This document shows positions 6,774 through 15,852 of a stretch of 47,954 nucleotides of DNA, piece after piece. Every line of letters begins with the position of its first letter. Positions within the stretch are counted from its first letter, which is position 1. A program made the position numbers and the translations under genes. Source of the stretch: Streptomyces huiliensis (GTDB taxonomy: Bacteria; Actinomycetota; Actinomycetes; Streptomycetales; Streptomycetaceae); contig NZ_JAIQLH010000102.1 in NCBI RefSeq assembly GCF_020037025.1, positions 1 to 47,954 on the forward strand. The letters run 5' to 3'. The notes under the pieces were generated by a model. It worked only from the letters and a program-made list of their open reading frames with translations, was not told where the DNA came from and searched no databases.

Positions 6774-9349
6774 TCCGTCTCGCCCTCGCCACCGTGCGCC
6801 ATCGCTGGTGGTCCTTCGCCGGGACCTTCGCCGGCACCGCCTTGGCGGTGGCGTTGATCGCCGCCTGCGGCACGCTGCTGTTCTCCGCCCTGTCCTCGCC
6901 GGCCGGATCCGACCGGTACGCCGCCGCGGACGCCGTGGTCAGTGCCCGGCGCCAGGTGAGCGTGCACGACGGGGACAAGACCAAGAGCCGCCCGTTGTCC
7001 GGTGCGCCCGCGCTGCCGAGTGGTCTGGCCGACCGCCTGGCCACGGTGCCCGGCGTGGCGCGGGTGACGAAGGACGTGGCGTTCCACGCCCAGCCGCTCA
7101 CGGCCGGTGGCGATCCGGTCGGTGGCGATCCGGCCGGTGGCGATCCGGTCGGTGGCGATCGGGCCGGTGGCGATCCGGTCGGTGGCGGGACGGGCGGGGC
7201 GCCGGTCATGGGGCATCCCTGGACGTCGGCGTCCCTGACCCCGTTCCGGCTCCTCAGCGGCCACGCACCCCGTGACGGCGAGGTGGTGCTCGACGCCGGA
7301 CTGGCCCGGCGCGCCGGCGTGCACCCTGGGGACCGGGTGCGCATGGCCCTGTCGCAGGAGGTCACCTCCTTCCGCCTCGCCGGCATCGTCGCCACCGCCC
7401 AAGGGCCGCAACTCCCCTCGCAGGGCGCGGTGTTCTTCTCCGCCTCGGATGCGGGGCGGCTGGCCCAGCCGGGGGATGCGACCGCGCTCGCCCTGCACTT
7501 CTCCGAGGGTGCTGACGGCGACGAAGTGCTGGACGACGTCCGGTCGGCCGCCGGAGCGGACGTGCGGGTGCTCACCGGCGAAGAGCGGGTACAGGCCGAC
7601 GCTCCGACCGCGCTGGTCAGCTACACCGGCGCGGTCGGGGTGTTCGGTTCGATGGCCGGCATCACCGTGTTCGCCGCCCTGTTCGTCATCGCCGGAACCA
7701 TCGCCTTCGCCGCCCGGCAGCGCCTGCGTGAACTGGCCCTGCTCCGTACCCTGGGCGCCACGCCGCACCAGGTGCGCCGGCTGATGGGCCTGGAAGCGTG
7801 GGCGGTGGGCGTGGTCGCCGCCGTGGTGGGGACCCCGCTGGGGCTGTGGTCGGCGCACTGGATGCGTGACCGTTTCGTGGCCACCGGCGCCGTCCCCGCT
7901 TCCCTGCACACGCACGGCGGCATGGTGCCGTTGCTGCTCGCGGCCGGCACAGGGGTGGGTGTGGCGCGGCTGGCGGCGTACTTCGCCGCACGGCGAGTGG
8001 CCCGGATCGCGCCGGCGGAGGCGATGCGGGAGTCGGCCGCGGCCCCGGCCGGCGGCAGGGCATGGCGTCTGCTGACCGGGGCGGTGCTCGTCGCGGGCGC
8101 GGCGGCGGTGCTGGTGTTCACGCCGATGCGCGGCGGGATCGGTGTGGGCATGGGCTTCATCGGCTGCGCTCTGCTGATCTGTGCCGCCGCCGCCCTGGGG
8201 CCGTGGCTGGTACGGGCGGTGGGTGCCGTGCTGGGCGGTCTCCTGCCGGGAGCGGCCGGCCGTCTGGCCGCCGCCAACACCCGGCGCTTCCCGCTGCGTG
8301 CGGCGGGGGCGGCGATGCCGCTGGCGCTGCTGTTCGCCCTGAACGCCACCATGCTGCTGAACTCCACCCTCCTCGGCGACCTCACGGCCCAGACCGGCCG
8401 GGCCCGGGTCGCCGCCGCCCGCGAGACCCTGACCGCCGCCGGTGGTCCCGGTCTGCCGCTGGGCGCCTACGAGGAGGCGGCCAGGACGCCGCGGGTACGG
8501 GACGCGGACGCGACCCTGCCGAGCGAGGTCATGGTCCGCGAGGGCGGCAGACCGCAGCACTACCCCGCCCAGGGCCTGTACCGCACCGGAGGCGGCGTCC
8601 TGGACCTGAAGGTCACCCGCGGTGCCCTGAACGGGCTCGGCGAAGGGGTGGCGGTCAGTACGGACCTCGCCGGCACCCAGCACTGGCGGGTGGGGGACAC
8701 GGTCGGGTTGTGGCTGCCGGACGGCACGCGCGTCTCGCGGCCGGTAGTGGCCTTGTACGCCCGTTCCGCCGGGTTCGGCGACGTCGTACTGCCCGGCCCG
8801 CTGGCCGCCGCGCACACTCCCCGGCCCCTGCTGTCGGCCGTGTACCTCGGCCAGGATCCCGGCCCCGCGGCCATGAAGACGTTGCGCGCGCGGTTCCCGC
8901 ACCTGTCCGCGGACGGCGGCACGGCAGACGGCCGCCGGGACGCCGAAGACGCCTCCCAGCAGGCGGCGCTGCGCCTGCTGACCGGCATCTCCGTCGTCTT
9001 CACCGCCGTCGCCGTCCTCAACACCTTCGCCATGGCCGCCCTCGGCCGCCGCGGCGAGTACGCCGCTCTGCGGCTGCTGGGCGCCACCGCCCGCCAGGTC
9101 CGGGCGATGGCCGCACGGGAAGCGGCACTGACGACCACCGCCGGCCTCGCGGTCGGTGCGGGGATCGCCGCGGTGGTCGTGGGAACGTTCAGCAGCGCCC
9201 AGGACGGCCGGTGGCGCATCATCGTCGACCCCCTCTGGTACACAGGGCTCCTCGCCGGTACCGGCCTGCTCGGTCTGGCCGCCGCGGCCCTGCCCACCCG
9301 CCTGGTCCTGCGCACCGCGGCGGCCGGTGGCGGACGGAGCGAGCGGTGA
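6770..9349 (+). CDS. FtsX-like ABC permease
   Basis: 859 residues with a membrane segment near the N-terminus, a large external domain, and two FtsX-type membrane blocks (about residues 285-415 and 740-850). Each carries the family pattern of three helices and the LRELALLRTLGATPHQV / RGEYAALRLLGATARQV coupling segments. This is a fused permease working with the ATPase encoded upstream, to which it is translationally coupled. A glycine-rich GGDPV repeat sits in the first external domain. The substrate is unknown; families of this type export peptides, lipids or antibiotics, or sense envelope stress. Confidence 0.92.
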   Translation: MIRLALATVRHRWWSFAGTFAGTALAVALIAACGTLLFSALSSPAGSDRYAAADAVVSARRQVSVHDGDKTKSRPLSGAPALPSGLADRLATVPGVARVTKDVAFHAQPLTAGGDPVGGDPAGGDPVGGDRAGGDPVGGGTGGAPVMGHPWTSASLTPFRLLSGHAPRDGEVVLDAGLARRAGVHPGDRVRMALSQEVTSFRLAGIVATAQGPQLPSQGAVFFSASDAGRLAQPGDATALALHFSEGADGDEVLDDVRSAAGADVRVLTGEERVQADAPTALVSYTGAVGVFGSMAGITVFAALFVIAGTIAFAARQRLRELALLRTLGATPHQVRRLMGLEAWAVGVVAAVVGTPLGLWSAHWMRDRFVATGAVPASLHTHGGMVPLLLAAGTGVGVARLAAYFAARRVARIAPAEAMRESAAAPAGGRAWRLLTGAVLVAGAAAVLVFTPMRGGIGVGMGFIGCALLICAAAALGPWLVRAVGAVLGGLLPGAAGRLAAANTRRFPLRAAGAAMPLALLFALNATMLLNSTLLGDLTAQTGRARVAAARETLTAAGGPGLPLGAYEEAARTPRVRDADATLPSEVMVREGGRPQHYPAQGLYRTGGGVLDLKVTRGALNGLGEGVAVSTDLAGTQHWRVGDTVGLWLPDGTRVSRPVVALYARSAGFGDVVLPGPLAAAHTPRPLLSAVYLGQDPGPAAMKTLRARFPHLSADGGTADGRRDAEDASQQAALRLLTGISVVFTAVAVLNTFAMAALGRRGEYAALRLLGATARQVRAMAAREAALTTTAGLAVGAGIAAVVVGTFSSAQDGRWRIIVDPLWYTGLLAGTGLLGLAAAALPTRLVLRTAAAGGGRSER
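7106..7180 (+). repeat. In-frame 15-bp repeat encoding GGD(P/R)(V/A)
   Basis: Five 15-bp units based on GGTGGCGATCCGGTC run in frame inside the FtsX permease gene and encode a GGDPV/GGDPA linker, followed by a degenerate sixth unit. Copy-number change would leave the frame intact and alter the length of an extracellular loop. Confidence 0.95.
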
Positions 9350-9420
9350 GGCCGACACGCGAGGCGGCGGCCGGAACCCGTGCCGCCGTCGTGAGGCCGG
9401 GGGTTCGTAGAGTGCGGGAC

Positions 9421-10659
9421 ATGGTCCAGCGCACCGTCCGGTCCCTGCACTACCTACTGCTGGGCCCGGTCGCGGGCGTCGGGGCGCTGGTGACCGTCGT
9501 GGCCGGGGTCACCGGCTGCGCGCTCCTGGCCGTCACCCACCTGGGCGCCCCGGCCTTCCTGGCCACGACCTCCACGGCGCGCCGGCTCGCCGGACTCGAA
9601 CGGCGCCGCGCCGCCCTCGTCCTGCCCGCCCGGATTCCCACGCCCTACCCGGCCGCCGAAGCGGCCGCCGTCTCCGCCCGGGCCCGGCAACGGGCCGCCC
9701 ATCCCGCCACCTGGCGCGATACCGCCTGGCTGACGATCCTCTTCCCGTTGACCGTGGTCTGCGCCGTCCTCGCCGTGGTCGTCCTCGCCGTGGACCTGGC
9801 GGCCCTCACCGCACCGGCCTGGGCCTGGGCCCTTCCACCGGGTCGCCGCGGCGATCCGGGATTCATGACACTGACCACCCCGGGAAGGCAGGCGGTGACG
9901 GCGCTGGCCGCGCTGTTCCTGCTGCCGGGCGCCGCGTGGCTCGTACGTGCCCTGGCCGCCGGCCAGGCCCGGCTGGCCGCCGGGCTGCTCAAGCCCGGCC
10001 GCACCCAGCGACTGACCGAACGCACCGACCACCTGGCCCGCACCCGCAGCCGCGCCATCGACGCCCAGGCCGCCGAACTGCGCCGTATCGAACGCGACCT
10101 CCACGACGGCGCCCAGGCCCGCATCGTCGCCCTCGGCATGACCCTCGCCCTGGCGGAGCGGCGCCTCAAGGCCCTCGGACCGGCCGCGGACCAGGCCCGC
10201 GCCGACCTCACCGCGGCTCGCGCCGACGTCAACGCGGCCCTGGACGAGCTACGCCACCTCGTGCGCGGCATCCATCCCCCGATCCTCACCGACCGCGGCC
10301 TGGACGGCGCCCTGACCGCGCTCTTCGCCGATCACCCCCTGCCGGTCTCCCCGGACATCCGGCTGCCTCGGCGCCTGGCACCCGCCCTGGAGGCCGCCGC
10401 GTACTTCCTGATCGCGGAAGCCCTCACCAACATCACCAAACACGCCCACGCCACCACGGCCGCCGTCACCGTCCGTACCCGCCCCGACGGCACCCTGACC
10501 GTCACCGTCACCGACGACGGACACGGCGGAGCCGACCCGGACGGCTCCGGCCTGATGGGACTGCGCCGCCGCGTCGAAGCCCTCGACGGCACCCTTACCC
10601 TGACCAGCCCCACCGGTGGCCCCACCACCGTCCACGCGGAGATCCCATGCGCCTTGTAA
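9421..10659 (+). CDS. NarL-type sensor histidine kinase
   Basis: 412 residues. Hydrophobic segments lie near residues 12-50, 100-125 and 160-180, then a HisKA_3 dimerisation box RIERDLHDGAQARIVALGM with phospho-acceptor His about 228, and an HATPase domain with the N-box EALTNITKHAHA and DDGHGGADPDGSGLMGLRRR. It probably senses a membrane or envelope signal for the ABC module upstream and passes phosphate to the following regulator. Start choice is uncertain. ATG 9421 lies just after TAGAGT, a good streptomycete -10 for a leaderless transcript. An in-frame GTG at 9346 overlaps the permease stop and would add 25 residues. Confidence 0.88.
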   Translation: MVQRTVRSLHYLLLGPVAGVGALVTVVAGVTGCALLAVTHLGAPAFLATTSTARRLAGLERRRAALVLPARIPTPYPAAEAAAVSARARQRAAHPATWRDTAWLTILFPLTVVCAVLAVVVLAVDLAALTAPAWAWALPPGRRGDPGFMTLTTPGRQAVTALAALFLLPGAAWLVRALAAGQARLAAGLLKPGRTQRLTERTDHLARTRSRAIDAQAAELRRIERDLHDGAQARIVALGMTLALAERRLKALGPAADQARADLTAARADVNAALDELRHLVRGIHPPILTDRGLDGALTALFADHPLPVSPDIRLPRRLAPALEAAAYFLIAEALTNITKHAHATTAAVTVRTRPDGTLTVTVTDDGHGGADPDGSGLMGLRRRVEALDGTLTLTSPTGGPTTVHAEIPCAL

Positions 10660-11294
10660 TCGCCGAAGACCTGCTCCTGCTGCGCGAAGGACTCATCCGC
10701 CTGCTCACCGCCACCGGCCATGACGTCCTGGCCGCCGTCGACTCCGGACCCGACCTGATCGCCGCCGTGGACACCCACCGCCCCGACCTCGCCCTCATCG
10801 ACGTCCGTCTCCCGCCCGGCTTCCGCGACGAAGGACTCCGCGCCGCCATCGAGATCCGCGCGCGCCACACCCCGCCGCCACCGGTGATCATCCTGTCCCA
10901 GTACGTCGAACGCACCTACGCCGCCGAGCTCCTCGCCGACGGCCACGGCGGCGTCGGCTACCTCCTCAAGGACCGCGTCACCGACATCGACGCCTTCCTC
11001 GACGCCCTCGAACGCGTCGCCGCCGGCGGTACCGCCCTCGACCCCGAAGTCGTCGCCCAGATCTTCGCCCGCCACAGCCAGGACGACCGTCTCGCCCGGC
11101 TCACCCCTCGCGAACACGAAGTCCTCGCCCTCATGGCCCAGGGCCTGTCCAACTCCGCCATCGCCGAACGCCTCGTCCTCGCCCCCGTCTCCGTCGAGAA
11201 ACACATCTCCAACCTCCTCGCCAAACTCGACCTCCCGCCCACCAGTGACACCCACCGGCGCGTGCAGGCCGTCCTCACCTACCTCAACGCCTGA
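10647..11294 (+). CDS. LuxR/NarL-family response regulator
   Basis: 215 residues. The receiver domain has the acidic ED pair (IAED), phospho-acceptor Asp52 in LIDVRLPPG, and Lys in YLLKDRV. The C-terminal LuxR helix-turn-helix reads LTPREHEVLALMAQGLSNSAIAERL...VEKHISNLLAKL. It overlaps the kinase gene by 13 bases. It likely regulates its own operon, and the palindrome at 5952-5969 is a candidate target (inference). Confidence 0.93.
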   Translation: MRLVIAEDLLLLREGLIRLLTATGHDVLAAVDSGPDLIAAVDTHRPDLALIDVRLPPGFRDEGLRAAIEIRARHTPPPPVIILSQYVERTYAAELLADGHGGVGYLLKDRVTDIDAFLDALERVAAGGTALDPEVVAQIFARHSQDDRLARLTPREHEVLALMAQGLSNSAIAERLVLAPVSVEKHISNLLAKLDLPPTSDTHRRVQAVLTYLNA

Positions 11295-11401
11295 TCCACC
11301 TGACCCATCACCGCCGCCCCGGTGAACGAAGCCATCGCCCCGGCCGCCCCTGCCATGACCTCTGCTCCAGGTTCCGCGGTTTCGCGGGCACTTCCGCGTG
11401 T

Positions 11402-12196
11402 TCACGAACAGCGGTCACGTTCAGCGGGTTCCGGTTGTCGTTTGTTACTGAACTTCCGCTCGCGGGTGCGGATCCAGAAGGCAAGAAGAGCGATGAGGGT
11501 GAGGGCCCCTGTCCAGGTGAGGCTTGCGCCTACGGGCCGAACCGGGGCCGTGGGAGCAAGGCCGGCGGCGAGGCAGGTCTGCATCGGGCCGTACATCGGC
11601 AGCAAGGGGCTCAGGAACCCGTGCGGGTCGGGATTGACCAGGGGGCTTTGCGGCAACAGGTCGAGGTTGCTGGTGACGAAGATGACGACCATGCCTTCGA
11701 GTTCACCGGGCAGGAAGAGCGCGAGGACGAGTCCGAGCGCGCCATAGACCATGCACGCGGTGAACAGCCCGAGCCACAGGAGCACCGGGTGGTGGGGCGA
11801 CCATACGGCCAGCGTCCATGCGGTGGTGTACAGGGCGACGAGTGCGGCGGCCGAGAGCAGCGAGGTCGCCTTGGCCAGGAGGAGTGGGGTGCGCGGGTAG
11901 CCGGCGGCGGTGAGCCGGCGGTCGAAGGGGCCGGCCTGGCGGGCGGCACTGAAGGTGAGGAAGGCCATCAGGAGCATGACCACGCCGAGGCAACCGTGGA
12001 CCATGCCCACGTGGTCCGTCGGCGCGGTGAGCGTCCGGCCGGTCGCGCGCAGCCGGAAGGTCAGCGAGGCGGGCGCGAAGACGTGCGGTGCGGCGAGGAT
12101 CCATAGGGGGATGAGGACGGCCAGCAGCAGAGCGGCGAGGGTGTTCTTGGCGAGTTCGGCCAGGTTGTAGCGGGCCGCGACGCGGTAGGCCCTCAC
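11402..12196 (-). CDS. ABC-2-type transporter permease
   Basis: 264 residues with about six hydrophobic segments (residues 18-38, 62-85, 108-130, 135-160, 165-180 and 230-247), a cytosolic N-terminus and a basic C-tail. Its GTG overlaps the stop of the ATPase gene (12193-12196), so the two are translated together. The pair is the exporter of the terpenoid-type cluster by position (inference). It is convergent with the response regulator gene across 107 bases in which I see no clear terminator. Confidence 0.78.
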   Translation of the reverse strand: MRAYRVAARYNLAELAKNTLAALLLAVLIPLWILAAPHVFAPASLTFRLRATGRTLTAPTDHVGMVHGCLGVVMLLMAFLTFSAARQAGPFDRRLTAAGYPRTPLLLAKATSLLSAAALVALYTTAWTLAVWSPHHPVLLWLGLFTACMVYGALGLVLALFLPGELEGMVVIFVTSNLDLLPQSPLVNPDPHGFLSPLLPMYGPMQTCLAAGLAPTAPVRPVGASLTWTGALTLIALLAFWIRTRERKFSNKRQPEPAERDRCS

Positions 12197-12834
12197 CTGT
12201 CGGCTCCCTTCGTCATGCCGGCCGCCTGGTGGCCGAGCTGGATGACGGCGTCCAGACGGCCGGTGTCGTAGGCGAGGTGGGAGATGACGACGGTGGTGCG
12301 CCCGGCCGCGCGGCGGGCGGCGGCGAGGTCCCAGAATGCCAGATATGTCTGCCAGTCGAAGCCTTGGTAGGGCTCGTCAAGCAACATTACGTCCGGATCG
12401 TTCATGAGGGTGAGGACGAGGCTGAGCTTCTGCCGTGTGCCGCCGCTGAGGGCTTTGACGGGGACGTGAAGGTGGTCGGTGAAGGCGAGCCGGTCGACCA
12501 GCTCGTGGGCACGGTCGAGGTCCGGGAGGCGGAAGGCCTCCTGGAACAGGCGCAGGTGCTGGAGCGGCGTAAGGGCGTTGTTGAGAACGGGGTGCTGGGG
12601 ACAGTGGCCGATCGTGCCGTCGACGGTGACGGTGCCTTTGTCCGGGCGCAGGTCACCGCACAGGATGCGCAGGAGGGTGGTTTTGCCGACGCCGTTCTCC
12701 CCGACGACACCGACGGTCTGCCCGGCTCGGACGGTGAGGTCGACGCCGGCCAGGACGACGCGCTTGCCGAATGCCTTGTGGATGTCCCGCGCGCGGAGGG
12801 CGGTACTGCCGGGCGTGGGCGGAGGAAGGGGCAT
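12193..12834 (-). CDS. ABC transporter ATPase
   Basis: 213 residues. Walker A GENGVGKT, signature LSGGTRQKLSLVLTL, Walker B VMLLDEPYQGFDW and a switch His in VVISHLAYD are present. The Q-loop region reads GHCPQHPVLN. DEPYQGFDW is a slightly unusual Walker B extension compared with the common DEPTxGLD. The start follows GAGGAACC. It lies 26 bases after the P450 gene on the same strand and is coupled to the permease downstream, making one P450-ATPase-permease unit. Confidence 0.9.
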   Translation of the reverse strand: MPLPPPTPGSTALRARDIHKAFGKRVVLAGVDLTVRAGQTVGVVGENGVGKTTLLRILCGDLRPDKGTVTVDGTIGHCPQHPVLNNALTPLQHLRLFQEAFRLPDLDRAHELVDRLAFTDHLHVPVKALSGGTRQKLSLVLTLMNDPDVMLLDEPYQGFDWQTYLAFWDLAAARRAAGRTTVVISHLAYDTGRLDAVIQLGHQAAGMTKGADR

Positions 12835-12860
12835 GGTTCCTCGTGTGTGTACGTGGTCGT

Positions 12861-14234
12861 TCAGACATGCGTGGCCGTGGGGCGGGAGCCGCGCGGGCGG
12901 GGTGTCATCACCATGGGCGGGGCCTGCAGCATCGTGCTGACCCGGGGCAGGACGGGGCTCGACGACGCGCCTTCCCTCTGGAGGGTCCAGTTCTGCAGGA
13001 CCCGGGCGAGGACGACGACGATCTCGGTGAGCGCGAAGGTGTCACCGGGGCACTTGCGGGAGCCGTTACCGAACGGGATGTACGCCCCGCGCGGGCCGGG
13101 GGTGCCGTCCGCCCAGCGGGCGGGGTCGAACCGCTCGGGGTCCGGGAAGAGGCCCGGCTGGTGGTGCATCAGGTAGGGGCTGACGACCACGCTGGTCCCC
13201 GGTGGCAGGGCCCGCCCGGCCAGTTCGACTGGAGCGGCGACACAGCGCGTGAGAAGCCAGCTCTGCGGGTACAGCCGCAGCGTCTCCAGTACGACGTGCC
13301 GGGTGAGTTCCAGGCGTCGTACGGCCGACTCGTCGGGTGGATCGCCCCCGAGGACGGAGTCGATCTCGCGCAGGACGCGACGGGCGATGTCCGGGTGGCG
13401 GTCGAGCAGGTGCAGGGCCCACACCATGGCGCTGGCGTGGCCCGGTGCCGTCGCGGCGGCGAAGATGTTGATGACGTTCTCGCGCACCTCGTCGTCGGCC
13501 ATGGGATCCCCGGCATCGTCACGCGCCGTCAGCAGCATGGACAGGATGTCCGCGTGCTCCGCGCCGGAGCGGCGGTAGGCGAGGATCACTTCGTCGACGA
13601 CCTGCTTGTACCGGGCCAGCGCCCGCTGGAACCGCCGGGTACGACGGCGGAACAGCCACTGTGCCCCGAGTGCCGAGGTGAACGCCTCGCGGTGAATGCC
13701 TTTGATGATCGCCTGAAGGCAGGCGTGGGTCTCGTCCCGGTGATGCTCCGCGATCTCGGCGGCGAACATCGCGCGTACGCCGACCGCCATCGCCATGTCC
13801 GTCATCTCACGCGTCACGTCGAACGGGACACCGGGCCGCCAGGCACCGGTCATCGCGTCGGCCATGGCGACCATGGTGGCGATGTGTCCGGCGACGCGGG
13901 TGTGCTGGAACGCCGGCTGGACCAGGCGTCGCACCCGCTTGTGCACGGCATTCGGGCAGGTGACGATCCCGTCCCCGAGGAGCGCGCGCACCTCCTCGTG
14001 AGCCGGGCCCCCTTTGTCGAACGTGCGGGAGTTCCGCAGGACCTGGTCGACCAGCTCCGGGTGGCAGGCGAGATAGACGGGCTGCCTCCCGAGTCGCACG
14101 CGTACGAGATCTCCCTCCGACGGCAGGGAGCAGAGGAAGGGCAGCGGCGTCCTCCAGATGCGCAGTGCGTGCCCCAGCCCCGGCAACGCACCCGAAGCGT
14201 CCGCGAATCGGAAGTCGGATCGTGTTCCGCTCAT
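12861..14234 (-). CDS. Cytochrome P450 with atypical I-helix
   Basis: 457 residues, soluble class I bacterial P450 needing a separate ferredoxin/reductase (none in the window). Visible motifs: K-helix ETLR in VVLETLRLYPQSW, a PERFDPARW meander, and heme loop FGNGSRKCPGD with ligand Cys about 395. The I-helix normally reads (A/G)GxETT. Anchored on the following WALHLL it reads ATAPGH here, so both the acid and the oxygen-activating Thr are missing. That is known to be tolerated in some biosynthetic P450s but is unusual. By context it oxidises a terpenoid. The gene is divergent from the acyltransferase and leads an operon with the ABC exporter. Confidence 0.92.
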   Translation of the reverse strand: MSGTRSDFRFADASGALPGLGHALRIWRTPLPFLCSLPSEGDLVRVRLGRQPVYLACHPELVDQVLRNSRTFDKGGPAHEEVRALLGDGIVTCPNAVHKRVRRLVQPAFQHTRVAGHIATMVAMADAMTGAWRPGVPFDVTREMTDMAMAVGVRAMFAAEIAEHHRDETHACLQAIIKGIHREAFTSALGAQWLFRRRTRRFQRALARYKQVVDEVILAYRRSGAEHADILSMLLTARDDAGDPMADDEVRENVINIFAAATAPGHASAMVWALHLLDRHPDIARRVLREIDSVLGGDPPDESAVRRLELTRHVVLETLRLYPQSWLLTRCVAAPVELAGRALPPGTSVVVSPYLMHHQPGLFPDPERFDPARWADGTPGPRGAYIPFGNGSRKCPGDTFALTEIVVVLARVLQNWTLQREGASSSPVLPRVSTMLQAPPMVMTPRPRGSRPTATHV

Positions 14235-14544
14235 GAGGCATGGGCTCCTTGCACACAGGCGGGGTGGCGACGCCGGATGTCCGAGACCGTTCTACTCAAC
14301 TCACGGCCGCAGTGACTCTGTTCGGCGGACTGTCGCACCGTCCGGGTGGAACTTTGATTCGTTCGACTGAAGCAGGCCGAGGACTGTTGACGGGCGAAGA
14401 CCCGAGGGGGTGAACCGGAAGCGGACCGCGTTGCGTTGAGCGCCGCGAGCGCACCACCATCGTGGTGCGGGCACCGGCCATGCCGGCCCCCGGCCCTGAC
14501 CACAGCGCCGGTCCGCGATCCGCGACCTCTGCGAGGAGCTCATC
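14235..14544. promoter_or_regulatory. Divergent promoter region between P450 and acyltransferase
   Basis: 310 bases between two divergent biosynthetic genes. It must contain promoters for both. I see the GAGGAG ribosome site of the acyltransferase (14533-14538), but no confident -10/-35 pair or operator. Confidence 0.4.
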
Positions 14545-15810
14545 TTGACCGACGCCACCGCGGTGGAGGAACGCCCGCTCGCGGCCAGCGAGGCCGCCTT
14601 CGTCCCGTTCGGTACGCCGATCCACTTCAGCCAGCGGGTGTACGGCCGGTTCGACCTCGACGCCCTCGCGTCCGTAGTCGAGGACCTGCTCGGTCTGCAC
14701 CCCGTGCTGTCCGCGCGGATCGTGACCGGGGATCAGGGCCATGTCCTGCGGCTGGACCCGTCGGTGCCCGGTCCGCGTCTGGGCGTGGGTGACGGTATCG
14801 ACCAGGCCGGGGTGCCCTATGCGCCGGACACGCCGCTGTTCAGGGTCGTCGTGGCCAAGGAGGCGGAGGACCGCCACCGATTGGCGCTGTCGGTGCACCA
14901 TGCCATCAGCGACGGTGTCAGTGCGCTGGCACTGCTGCACACCCTGTGGCGCGGCTACAGCGCACGCGTCACCGGCCGCACGCCGCACCTCCCGCCCCCG
15001 GCCGCCGGGTTGCCCCGACCCGTCGAAGAACACTTCCGCGCCCGCTTCTCCACCGAGGAGCTGAGCGTCTTCCTCAGGGACCGCTCGGCGAAGACCCGAG
15101 ATCTCGTCCCGGCGTGCGTCCCCGCCCTCGCGGCGGGCCGCGACGCGCGAGCGACGCAAGCCGGCGTCCACAGGCGACGGGTACGACTGGCCGCCGGGTC
15201 CGTCGATCAACTGACGCGCACCGCCAAGGCGGCACGCATGAGCCTGCACGCGCTGGCCTGTGGCATCGCGCTGCGCGCCGTCCACTCGCAGACACCCTCC
15301 CGTGACGACAGCGTCCCCATGACGTGCCTGTCCGCGCTGGATCTACGGCGGCGGTTCCGTCCGCCCATGCCCATGCACGAGATGGTGCTGGCCGCCACCG
15401 CCTCGCGCGCCGTGGTCGAGGTGGGGCCCGACTCCCATCCGGTCGGCATCGGGCGCCGCGTGCTGGAGCAACTGCGCGCGGCGGTCCTGGACAACACAGT
15501 GCAGAAAGCGATCGCCGCGACCGCCGAACTGATGGACGAAGTGGCGCACACGCCTATCAGTGTGCTGGTCAGCGATCTGATGACGAAGACCCCACCGCTG
15601 CTCCTCCCTCCGGATCTGAGCTCCGGCCCCATCGACGGGTGCACCCTTCCTCCCGGCCCCCTGCCTTCGGTCTTTCTCACCGGCGGCCACGACGGCACGG
15701 CCGGCCTCGATATCACCCTGGTCATGGCCGCGGACTGGTTCACCGCACGGCAGGCCGACGACCTGGCCGAGGCCATCGAGGAGGCCGTCCACCGCGCGCT
15801 GCGCGAGTAG
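14545..15810 (+). CDS. Condensation/PapA-like acyltransferase
   Basis: 421 residues. The catalytic HHxxxDG motif is intact (residues 118-124, HHAISDG) in the expected place about 115 residues in, so the protein belongs to the CoA/ACP-dependent acyltransferase superfamily (NRPS condensation domains, PapA5, wax-ester and alcohol acyltransferases). No adenylation or carrier domain is attached. These enzymes move an acyl group from a thioester to an alcohol or amine. With a dedicated ACP/KS pair and a terpene synthase plus P450s nearby, O-acylation of a hydroxylated terpene is the natural inference. The TTG start is supported by GAGGAG six bases upstream. Confidence 0.78.
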   Translation: MTDATAVEERPLAASEAAFVPFGTPIHFSQRVYGRFDLDALASVVEDLLGLHPVLSARIVTGDQGHVLRLDPSVPGPRLGVGDGIDQAGVPYAPDTPLFRVVVAKEAEDRHRLALSVHHAISDGVSALALLHTLWRGYSARVTGRTPHLPPPAAGLPRPVEEHFRARFSTEELSVFLRDRSAKTRDLVPACVPALAAGRDARATQAGVHRRRVRLAAGSVDQLTRTAKAARMSLHALACGIALRAVHSQTPSRDDSVPMTCLSALDLRRRFRPPMPMHEMVLAATASRAVVEVGPDSHPVGIGRRVLEQLRAAVLDNTVQKAIAATAELMDEVAHTPISVLVSDLMTKTPPLLLPPDLSSGPIDGCTLPPGPLPSVFLTGGHDGTAGLDITLVMAADWFTARQADDLAEAIEEAVHRALRE

Positions 15811-15852
15811 GCCCGGTGGACAGCGGCACGGTGGACCGAGGTGCGGTCCTCG

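Noticed and set aside
5849..9358. 1169-codon open frame on the minus strand
   Set aside because: It is antisense to the ABC ATPase and permease, with Gly/Arg/Gln-rich composition and no domain. It is a GC-codon shadow.
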